A stretch of 64,000 bases of DNA from the NCBI GenBank assembly GCA_013178155.1, contig JABLXH010000010.1:62001-126000 (forward strand), in the 5' to 3' direction. Shown piece after piece: positions 25,926-33,682 of this stretch. The notes below the pieces were generated by a model. That model ran no database searches. It was not told where the DNA came from and saw only the letters and a list, made by a program, of their open reading frames with translations. The position numbers were made by a program, and so were the translations under genes. How positions within the stretch are numbered: the stretch's first letter is position 1; each line of letters starts with the position of its first letter. This DNA comes from Armatimonadota bacterium. GTDB taxonomy: Bacteria; Armatimonadota; Zipacnadia; Zipacnadales; UBA11051.

Positions 25926-27274
25926 GGCGTAGCGGCTCTGGCAGCGAACTCGCGGACACCACCGGCCAGCAGGCCGAGCATCATGCCGACCGCCAGGCCC
26001 ACGAAGGCCGCCAAGGCAAGAGAGGGGCTGGAGGCCCTGTAGGGCGGTTCCGGTGGGTCCAGAATGGTGAAGTTCTCGGTGAACTGCTGCTCCTGAATGG
26101 ACGCCATCAGGTACTGCTTGGTTAGCATCTCAAGCAGGCTGGCCTTGCCCTCCAGCTCCCGCCTCAGGCTCTCCACTTCGAGACCCTCGGCCGGCAGAGC
26201 GCGAAGTTTCGCCTGCAACTCCGCCCAGCGTGCCTCGCCCTGGCTCAGGCGCGAGGCCAGCGCCTCTTGCTGAAGCTTCTGCGCCTGACCCGCGACTTCT
26301 AGCTCCGCCTCGATCTTGGCGCGTGTCTCTGCCAGGGCTTTGTTGAGAGCAGCCACGTCGGGATGGTCCTCGGTCTTGTGGTTGACCTCCGTCTCCCGCC
26401 GCAACTGAACCTGCAGGCTGGTCTCTTCCTTGCGCAGCTCGTCCAGCACCTGGCTGCGCGGGACCGCCTCTGGCTGAATCTGTGTCGCGAGCTGGAGCGC
26501 AGGCCTGTCGCTTTGCGAGGCCTCACGGAGCACTTTTACGCCCGCCAACTGCGCCCGGGTGGCGGCCACCTCCTGTTCCACCGTGGCCAGCGCCGACAAC
26601 CAGGCCTGGCCCTGCTGGTCGGGGGCAAAGACACCTGACTTGCGGAAGGCGGCCAGCAGCTTCTCACGAGTGTCGGTGGTGTCTCGCAGGACCTGCTGCA
26701 ACTGCTCCTCGACGTACTTCCGCTGGCGAGTCGCTGTGTTGTACTCGGTCGCCTTCATCCAGCGATCAAGCCCGGCGAGCAGGTCGCTGGCGATGTTGGC
26801 GGCCATCTCAGCCCGGTCCGTATCAATGGGCGCCCCGATCATGCGTTTGGGGGTGCCGGGGATACGCACCTGTAGCAACAGCGCCTGCGCCTCCGGCTTG
26901 GGCGTCACGATGATGCGGTCAATCAACTTGCTGACCGCTTCCTGTTCGCTGTCGGTTCCGAGGACCTCCCTGAGCCCGTACTTGGTCACCAACTCGCGAG
27001 CCAGACGCCGACTGGTCAGCACGGTCTCAAACCAGGCCGAAGGTCCGGTGGCGGCAATGTTCGTCGGCAGGCCGAGGGTGCCGATGAGCGCCGAAGCTGA
27101 GGAGGGAATGGTGGGCTGGCTGTAGACGATGGTGCTGCTGGCGAGGTACTCGCGTCGAACAGCAAGCAGCGTGTACAAGACCGTGAGCAGGACGACGACC
27201 GAGGCCACGCCCAGGACCACCCATTTCTGGTGGCGAAGCATGCGGAACAGGGCCGTAAACTCAACTTCTTGCAT
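25922..27274 (-). CDS. Wzz/GumC-type polysaccharide chain-length determinant
   Basis: 450 residues. ATG 27274 is chosen for the upstream AGAGG and because it yields the family start QEVEFTALFRMLRHQKWVVL with the first membrane helix next. A second helix lies at the end (LALAAFVGLAVGMMLGLLAG). The long middle is coiled-coil (residues ~180-400: QVLRDTTDTREKLLAAFRKS, LNKALAETRAKIEAELE). The proline-rich segment before the second helix, ILDPPEPPYRASSPS, is typical of Wzz proteins. It has no C-terminal tyrosine kinase domain. It works with the coupled Wzy-like polymerase. Confidence 0.9.
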   Translation of the reverse strand: MQEVEFTALFRMLRHQKWVVLGVASVVVLLTVLYTLLAVRREYLASSTIVYSQPTIPSSASALIGTLGLPTNIAATGPSAWFETVLTSRRLARELVTKYGLREVLGTDSEQEAVSKLIDRIIVTPKPEAQALLLQVRIPGTPKRMIGAPIDTDRAEMAANIASDLLAGLDRWMKATEYNTATRQRKYVEEQLQQVLRDTTDTREKLLAAFRKSGVFAPDQQGQAWLSALATVEQEVAATRAQLAGVKVLREASQSDRPALQLATQIQPEAVPRSQVLDELRKEETSLQVQLRRETEVNHKTEDHPDVAALNKALAETRAKIEAELEVAGQAQKLQQEALASRLSQGEARWAELQAKLRALPAEGLEVESLRRELEGKASLLEMLTKQYLMASIQEQQFTENFTILDPPEPPYRASSPSLALAAFVGLAVGMMLGLLAGGVREFAARAATP

Positions 27275-27513
27275 CGCTGCCTCTTCCTGGTACTCGCCCG
27301 TGTGCTCGAGCTTGCGCGCCGGCACTAGCCTCGTGGTGTCTGGTCCTCTGCCAAGGCTGTCCCCAGGACCATCCGCCCGGTGTTGGCGTCGGGACACGAC
27401 GGTGGCCTGATTCCGCAGGTGTCGGGCCTATTCCTGCCGAAACCAGCGGCGGACCGATGAGCGCGCGCGGAGACGTTGCGCATTCTACCACAATCGAGCC
27501 GGAGGTTCCACAA

Positions 27514-28554
27514 ATGCCGCCACGGCGTCGCATCTTCACTCAGGAGGAGGCCACCTGGGCCCGCCTGCGCGCCCGCAAACCGTCGCTGCCGTGCAAGGTC
27601 AAGAGCGTCGAGGAGTGGCAGGCCTGGCGCCGCGCCTTCAAGCGGGCCCTGGTCAAGCAGCTTGGCCCTGATCCGGAGCGGGTTCCGCTGCGCCCGGAGG
27701 TCATCGAACGCACCGACATGGGGGACTACATCCGCGAGAAGGTGGTCTACGACACCGACGCCTTCAACTCGGTGCCGGCTTACGTGCTGATCCCCAAGGG
27801 CTTGGAAAAGGGCCAGAAGTTGCCGGGGCTGCTCATCGCCCACGGCCACGGCATCGGCAAGAACCCCAGTGTGGGCCTCGACCTGGAGGGCAACCCTCAC
27901 GAGGACTACCAGCACAGCATGGCGATCCGGTTCTGTCGCCGGGGCTATGTGACCATCTCCCCGGACTGGCGCGGCTTTGGCGAGCGCAAGGACGCCGATG
28001 ATTTCATCCGTGCTCCCCATCGCGACGGCTGCAATGTCGCCTACATGGCCAACGGGTATTTCGGCTTTCAGTATCTGAACCTGCACCTGTGGGACGCCAA
28101 GCGGACGCTTGATTACCTCCAGAGCCGTCCGGAGGTTCAGGCGAACAAGCTGGGGATGATCGGCGTTTCCTTCGGCGGCACCATGACCACCTATACGAGT
28201 GCGCTGGATGACCGCATCAAGGCCTGTGTCATCTCCTGCTACCTGAGCACCCTGGAGGGCGCCTGGGAGCGCAAGGGCAACTATTGCGGGGCGCAGTATA
28301 TGCACGGCCTGGCGGCCCTGGGCGACATCCCCGACGTTGCCTGTCTGATTGCTCCGCGACCCATGCTGGCCGAGATCGGCGAGCTGGACGAGTGTTTCAC
28401 GGTAGATGACGCCATGAAGGCCTACCGCCATGTCGCCGCCTGCTACAAGGCCATCGGCAAGTCCGAGTTCTGCGAGGTGGACAAGTTCCCCGGACCCCAC
28501 GAGTTCAGCGGCCGCAAGGCCTTCGACTGGTTCGACAAGTGGCTGAAGGATTAG
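27514..28554 (+). CDS. Alpha/beta hydrolase (dienelactone hydrolase/acetyl xylan esterase-like)
   Basis: 346 residues from ATG 27514, with GGAGG eight bases upstream. An alpha/beta hydrolase core: oxyanion region LLIAHGHGIGKN, WRGFGERKD, nucleophile elbow GVSFGG, Asp region (MLAEIGELDECF) and catalytic His in KFPGPHEFSG. No signal peptide, so probably cytoplasmic. The N-terminal helical extension (LRARKPSLPCKVKSVEEWQ) resembles the ABC-type esterases that deacylate sugars in polysaccharide-degradation clusters. The end of the gene precedes the GT4 start by 23 bp. Confidence 0.85.
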   Translation: MPPRRRIFTQEEATWARLRARKPSLPCKVKSVEEWQAWRRAFKRALVKQLGPDPERVPLRPEVIERTDMGDYIREKVVYDTDAFNSVPAYVLIPKGLEKGQKLPGLLIAHGHGIGKNPSVGLDLEGNPHEDYQHSMAIRFCRRGYVTISPDWRGFGERKDADDFIRAPHRDGCNVAYMANGYFGFQYLNLHLWDAKRTLDYLQSRPEVQANKLGMIGVSFGGTMTTYTSALDDRIKACVISCYLSTLEGAWERKGNYCGAQYMHGLAALGDIPDVACLIAPRPMLAEIGELDECFTVDDAMKAYRHVAACYKAIGKSEFCEVDKFPGPHEFSGRKAFDWFDKWLKD

Positions 28555-28577
28555 CACACCGACAGGAGTCGCAGGCT

Positions 28578-29738
28578 TTGGCGCAACGTATCGCTGTCTG
28601 GCAGGTTCTGCCTCACCTCGCCTTAGGCGGGGCCACCAAGGTGGTCCTGTGGCTGGCCAAGGGCCTCGACCGCGAGCGCTTCGCGGTCACCGTGGTGGCG
28701 GGCACCGAGGAGAAGGCGGAGGGCAGTCTGCAGGGCGAACTGGCGGCGGTGGGGGCGGAGTTCCTTCCCTTACCAGTCCTGCGGCGCGACATCGCCCCGC
28801 GCGACGACTGGGCGGCGGGGCGCGAGCTATGCCGCCTATTGCGCGAGCGTCGGCCGGACATCGTGCACGCCCACGGCTCGAAGGCGCTGATCCTGGCCGG
28901 GCTGGCGGCACGCGCGACGGGCGTGCGTGCCATCCACACCGCCCACGGCTGGTCCTTCCACGACCACCAGGGCGGCGGGGCGCGGTGGCTGCAGGTCAGC
29001 TTGCACCGCTGGGCCTTACGGCCGGCGGCGGCCATCGTCGCCGTCTCCGCCGCCACCCGTGACAAGGGCCTGGCCGCGGGCATCGGCCGGCCCGAGCAGT
29101 ACCGGGTCATCTACCCCGGCGCGGAGTTGGAGCGGTTCGCGCTGCCGCCCGCGACCCGCACCGAGGTGCGGGCGGAGTTGGGCCTGCCCGTTGGGGCACC
29201 GGTAGTCGGCAGCGTCATGCGGCTGTGCGATCAGAAGGCCCCGCTGGACTTCGTGGCGGCGGCACGACAAGTGGCCGCGCGGTGCCCGGAGGTGCGCTTC
29301 CTGGTGGTGGGTGGCGGACCGCTGGATGGCGCGGTGCGGGCCGCGGTCACCGCTGCGGGACTTGACGGGAGGCTCATCCTGACCGGCCCCCGCGACGACG
29401 TGCCCCGCCTGCTGGCGGCCTGCGACGTCTTCGCGCTGGCCTCGCTGTGGGAGGGCCTGCCGATCGTCTATGCCGAAGCCAGCGCGGCGGGGCTGCCCTG
29501 CGTGGGCACCGATGTGGGCGGGACGGCGGAGATCATCGAGCCCGGCGTCACGGGGCTGCTGACGCCTCCCGCCAACCCGCAGGCCCTGGCCGACGGCATC
29601 CTGCAGGTCCTGGCAGACCCCGGTGCGGGCCGCAGGATGGGCGAGAATGGACGCCGCAAGGTATACGCGATGGGCTTCGCCGTGCCGGACGTAGTGGCGC
29701 GCTATGAGGCCCTGTACCACGAAGTCGCCGGGCGCTAG
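28578..29738 (+). CDS. Glycosyltransferase family 4 protein
   Basis: 386 residues. A TTG start at 28578 is preferred, since it follows CAGGAG at a good distance and gives AQRIAVWQVLPHLALGGATK, the usual GT4 N-terminus. GT-B fold: HAHGSKALILAGLAARATG, YPGAELERF, VGSVMRLCDQKAPLDFV, and the C-terminal EGLPIVYAEASAAGLPCVGTD, in which the EX7E pair positions the donor sugar nucleotide. It probably adds a sugar to a lipid-linked glycan, which fits the neighbouring Wzz/Wzy and csaB genes. It ends four bases from the convergent beta-helix gene. Confidence 0.92.
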   Translation: MAQRIAVWQVLPHLALGGATKVVLWLAKGLDRERFAVTVVAGTEEKAEGSLQGELAAVGAEFLPLPVLRRDIAPRDDWAAGRELCRLLRERRPDIVHAHGSKALILAGLAARATGVRAIHTAHGWSFHDHQGGGARWLQVSLHRWALRPAAAIVAVSAATRDKGLAAGIGRPEQYRVIYPGAELERFALPPATRTEVRAELGLPVGAPVVGSVMRLCDQKAPLDFVAAARQVAARCPEVRFLVVGGGPLDGAVRAAVTAAGLDGRLILTGPRDDVPRLLAACDVFALASLWEGLPIVYAEASAAGLPCVGTDVGGTAEIIEPGVTGLLTPPANPQALADGILQVLADPGAGRRMGENGRRKVYAMGFAVPDVVARYEALYHEVAGR

Positions 29739-29742
29739 GCTC

Positions 29743-32472
29743 TCAACGAAGCCGCAGGAAGCCGGCGTTGTTCACGTTCCACGTGGCGTGGTGGGTACCG
29801 ACCCACAGCACCCACTGCGGTCCGGCACTCTTGCGAACCGTGAGGTTGAACGCAAACTCGCGCGTCCGACGGGGGTCAATGCCCAGCGAGGCCAGCGGGA
29901 CCCGCCACTCGGCCGTCCAGCGTTCGGGGCCCAGCACCTTCGCTGCGAACTGCACGCCCTCGGCCGCCTTGACCACCGCCTCGGCCGGGGCGCCGGCTTC
30001 GGCGCTGCTGACCATCTTCCCCCCGGCGAAGCCACGCAGGATGAGGAGCGGGGCATCCGGGCCTAGGTCCGGGTTGCGGAAGGCCAGCTCGATGCAATCG
30101 TCACTCCCCCACGTCTCGCCCAGCCGCAACGGTTGCCCCGGGTCCACCTCGTTGTCCACGGCCACCCAGAGCTGCACCCCGTCATGCTGAAGCCATGCGC
30201 GGCTCGGGGGCTTGACCGGCTCACGCTCCAGGCCCTGAGCGACGTTCATGGCAGCTTTCGGATCCAGGCCGCCCCATTCGGCCGGAGTGAGGTTGCCATC
30301 CACCGTCACGGGTGCGGCACTGCGACGCACGGCAAACGTTGGGCCAGGGGCCAGGGGGCTTTGCGCCGCAGCAGCGGGGTGGCTCTCGGCATATGAAGGC
30401 CGGACGGTGGTCACCACCGGCCACGAGGCGCGCAGCGGGTCCCTGTAGAGGCCGATCTTTTCGCTGGGGATGGGCTGGAAGCCCAGCTTCCACGCTGGCG
30501 ACTCGGGCCGGAGTCGGAAATCCTGCTTGCCTGCGTCCACGAAGAGCGGGTCCACACCGACCAGGTTGTCCTGCAAGATAACACCGGGTCGAGCATTGGG
30601 CTCGATCTCATCCCACGTTCCGCCCCAGCAGATATTGCGCGCGACCAGGTTGTTGCGCGGCTGGGCGTAGTTGCCCTCCAGATAGGTCAGGAGCTGCGGG
30701 TAACGACTGCGCCAGGGCTCCTCCTGGTAGGGCACCTCCTCCAGGCGTTGCTTCATGATCGGGACCGAGGCCGCGGCCCAGCCCATCATCCGCGCGTCCA
30801 CATGCAGCGCAGGGCGGCAGTCTACGAAGATGTTGTTCTCCACCACGTTGTCATGCCCGCCGCCGATGAACGCTGCCCGGGGGACCTTGTAGAAGATGTT
30901 GCCGTAGATGGTCGCCGAACAGAACATGTCATCGAGGTAGACGCCATTGCACCCCAGGTCCTTGTAGCCGTAGACGTGGTGGAAGTAGTTGTAGCGGATC
31001 ATGTGCCCGCGCATGGCCGGGTTGTAGCCCGCATACATGATCCCGGCGTCATTGGCACTGTGGACGACGCTGTGAAACTCGTTGTACTCGAAGAGGTGGT
31101 CATTGCCGCCCCACATGATGGCCATATGCGGGCCGTCGTTGATGAGGTTGTGCGTGACCCGGTTCCCCACGCCCTCCACCTGCACCGCGGGCTTACAGAT
31201 GGGGTTCCAGCGCCCGTAGCGATAGATGTGGCAGTTGTCCACGTAGAGGTTCGCCGGGGTGAGGGTCCGCCGGTCGCCGCCGGACATGCTGACGCCGCCG
31301 CTGGCTGTGTTGTAGATGTCGCAGCCCACGACACCGCTGTCGCGGCCGGAGAGGCTTACGGCCCAGCCGCCCACGTTGCGGATGACGCAGCCGGCCACCC
31401 GGACACTGGTGGCGTTGCTGAGCACGACGGCCGTGCCGCGCGTGCACTCCAGGGTCAAACCGCGGAAGGTGACGTAGGAGAGGTCCCTGGCAACAATGAG
31501 ATTGGGCAGCACCGAAACCAGCGCCTGGGATTTGCTCAGAGGCGACGGCGGCCAGAAGTACAGGACGCCGGTATCGCGGTCGAGGTACCATTCGCCCGGC
31601 ATATCCAGTTCCGGCAGCAAGTTGTAGGCATAGTAGTACATGCCCTTGCGGAAGCCGTAGGAGTGCTGCGGCTCGGGCTCCAGGGTGATGCGCTTCTGGG
31701 TGGTGTCAATGCTCTGCACCTTGAGGCGCTGGTCGGCCCAATCCCAGAACCAGTAGCCGTGCAGCATGATGTCCTTCTCGCCCAACCATCGCTCGGGGCG
31801 GTTGCCCTCATAGCCGATGATCCCATCCATGAAGCCCTTGGTGCCGCGGATATCCTGGGGGCGTTCGCCGTAGACTTCGGGGATGGTCACAAAGCCCTCA
31901 TTAGGCCAGCGGGCGAGGGTCATGGGCTGGTCGGCAAAGAAGATCTCCAGTCCGGGGTCGGAAGCGCCCCAGGACTGCCCGGGAAGCATGGGGGGGATGT
32001 CCGTCACGCCGATGGCCCGCAGGTCCGCCTGCATGACCTTGCCCCGGGCGACTGGGTCCAGGCGCTTGAGCACTGCTGGATCGGTGACCGGCTGCCAGCC
32101 GCCGATGACCCGCCCACCCACCAGCCGGACCTCTTCGCGGGGCCGCGAGCGGTAGGTGATCGGGCAGTCGGCGGTGCCGCTGTCCTCGGCGGTCAGTTCC
32201 AGGGAGGCGGCCAGCTCGTAAGTCCCCGCCTGCAGCTCCACCACCACGCCACCTTCCGGGAGGCCAGAACCTGCCTTGAGCCGCCGGATCTCGTCACGGG
32301 CTCGCTCCAGGGTGCGGAAGGGCCCATCCGGCCCCCGGCCGGTCCGCTCCCGACCCGACCAGGCGTCATCGCCGGCGGGGGAGACACAAAGTGTCGTCGC
32401 GGCCTCGACGCCCGTCGCGAGCGCGGTCAGCAGAGCCAGGAGCATCGCCTCAGCGCAAAGTCTTTCCCACAT
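29743..32472 (-). CDS. Secreted right-handed beta-helix protein with C-terminal CBM9-like domain
   Basis: 909 residues; ATG 32472 follows GGGAG and starts a signal peptide (MLLALLTALATGVEA). The N-terminal segment TTLCVSPAGDDAWSGR with FRTLERARDEIRRLK is the standard opening of secreted parallel beta-helix proteins (pectate-lyase-like). Helix rungs such as YVTFRGLTLECTRGTAVVLSN, CVIRNVGGWAVSLSGR and YNYFHHVYGYKDLGCNG run to about residue 600. The end (APVTVDGNLTPAEWGGL to the C-terminus) resembles a CBM9-like sugar-binding domain. Likely a polysaccharide lyase or hydrolase; the catalytic residues are not obvious. Confidence 0.87.
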   Translation of the reverse strand: MWERLCAEAMLLALLTALATGVEAATTLCVSPAGDDAWSGRERTGRGPDGPFRTLERARDEIRRLKAGSGLPEGGVVVELQAGTYELAASLELTAEDSGTADCPITYRSRPREEVRLVGGRVIGGWQPVTDPAVLKRLDPVARGKVMQADLRAIGVTDIPPMLPGQSWGASDPGLEIFFADQPMTLARWPNEGFVTIPEVYGERPQDIRGTKGFMDGIIGYEGNRPERWLGEKDIMLHGYWFWDWADQRLKVQSIDTTQKRITLEPEPQHSYGFRKGMYYYAYNLLPELDMPGEWYLDRDTGVLYFWPPSPLSKSQALVSVLPNLIVARDLSYVTFRGLTLECTRGTAVVLSNATSVRVAGCVIRNVGGWAVSLSGRDSGVVGCDIYNTASGGVSMSGGDRRTLTPANLYVDNCHIYRYGRWNPICKPAVQVEGVGNRVTHNLINDGPHMAIMWGGNDHLFEYNEFHSVVHSANDAGIMYAGYNPAMRGHMIRYNYFHHVYGYKDLGCNGVYLDDMFCSATIYGNIFYKVPRAAFIGGGHDNVVENNIFVDCRPALHVDARMMGWAAASVPIMKQRLEEVPYQEEPWRSRYPQLLTYLEGNYAQPRNNLVARNICWGGTWDEIEPNARPGVILQDNLVGVDPLFVDAGKQDFRLRPESPAWKLGFQPIPSEKIGLYRDPLRASWPVVTTVRPSYAESHPAAAAQSPLAPGPTFAVRRSAAPVTVDGNLTPAEWGGLDPKAAMNVAQGLEREPVKPPSRAWLQHDGVQLWVAVDNEVDPGQPLRLGETWGSDDCIELAFRNPDLGPDAPLLILRGFAGGKMVSSAEAGAPAEAVVKAAEGVQFAAKVLGPERWTAEWRVPLASLGIDPRRTREFAFNLTVRKSAGPQWVLWVGTHHATWNVNNAGFLRLR

Positions 32473-32683
32473 GGCTGTTACTCCCGTGTACAATGTCTGA
32501 ACCAGACAGTCTGCCTCTGTAGCCAGGACCCTTTCCTGCCGCGAAAGGAGCATACCTGCCCACCGGGGCGTCTTCCTGGCCCTGGTCTTCCTGCGCTGGA
32601 CGACATGCCGAGCGACAGGGAAGCGGGACGGCGGGGAGGCGTGCGCCGGCAGCCGTGTGTTCATATCCCGGAGACAACAAGCC

Positions 32684-33682
32684 ATGCTTGGACACCTGCT
32701 TTGGTTCCTGGGCAGTGCCGTCGCTGTCATCTTGGCAGGCATCGTGCTCTCGCGGACGTCTGACTGCATCGCCGAACGCACAGGTCTTGGTCGCCTGGCT
32801 GCGGGTGTAGTCCTGCTTGCGTCAGCCACGACGCTCCCCGAGATCTTCACGACGATCTCGGCGGTGCGCCTCGGCGCCCCTGACATGGCCGTGGGTACGA
32901 TGCTGGGGAGCTGCCCCCAGAACCTGCTGATCCTCGGTCTCCTCGACCTCTTTCACCATTTTGAGCACCGCCGTGGCCTGTCCACCCGCATTGTGGTCGG
33001 ACACACCCGTGCCGCTACCCTCGGCATCATCCTGCTAGCCATTGCCGGTGCCTCGGTATACCTGCGCCTGCCCATGTCCATTCTCAACGTGGGCGTCGGC
33101 ACGCTTCTGCTGGGAGCTGTCTACCTGGCCGGACTCCGTGTCGCCACCAGGGTCGGGGAGGAGCCCCCAGTCGCGCCGCCGACATTGCCCTCAACCACCG
33201 CGTGCGAGATGAGCCTGCGGCGAGCTTTGACCGGATTCGGTGTCGGTGCCTTGGTTCTGGCTCTGGCAGCGCCACGCCTGGCGACCTCCGCCGAGGCAAT
33301 TGCCCTTGGCACCGGCCTTGGTCTCACCTTCTTCGGGACAGTCTTTCTCACGTTGATCACGTGTCTGCCGGAGGGTGTCGCCTCCTTCACGGCCATGCGC
33401 ATAGGTGCCTATGACCTGGCGGTGGGCAACCTTTTCGGCAGCAACGCCTTCAACGTCACCGTCCTGCTTCTCCTTGACGTGGCCTACCGACCCGGGCCGA
33501 TCCTGTCGGCCGTGAGCACAGCCCATGTCGTCACCGTCCTGGTTGCTATCGCGCTGACGGGTATCGCATTGCAGAATATACTCACCCGTGATGAGCGCCG
33601 ATCGTGGCTGGTGGAGCCTGACGCCGCTGTCCTGCTGTTGGCCTATCTGATTGGTGTAGGAGTGATCTATGCCGCCCGCTGA
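32684..33682 (+). CDS. CaCA-family cation exchanger (sodium/calcium exchanger-like)
   Basis: 332 residues from ATG 32684, with about ten membrane helices. The two inverted alpha-repeats that form the ion site are visible: ASATTLPEIFTTISAV with GTMLGSCPQN, and TCLPEGVASFTAMRIGAYDLAVGNLFGSNAFN. Family members exchange Ca2+ for Na+ or H+ across the cytoplasmic membrane. The gene overlaps the following P-type ATPase gene by 14 bp, so the two are co-expressed, presumably for Ca2+ or related cation export. Confidence 0.88.
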   Translation: MLGHLLWFLGSAVAVILAGIVLSRTSDCIAERTGLGRLAAGVVLLASATTLPEIFTTISAVRLGAPDMAVGTMLGSCPQNLLILGLLDLFHHFEHRRGLSTRIVVGHTRAATLGIILLAIAGASVYLRLPMSILNVGVGTLLLGAVYLAGLRVATRVGEEPPVAPPTLPSTTACEMSLRRALTGFGVGALVLALAAPRLATSAEAIALGTGLGLTFFGTVFLTLITCLPEGVASFTAMRIGAYDLAVGNLFGSNAFNVTVLLLLDVAYRPGPILSAVSTAHVVTVLVAIALTGIALQNILTRDERRSWLVEPDAAVLLLAYLIGVGVIYAAR

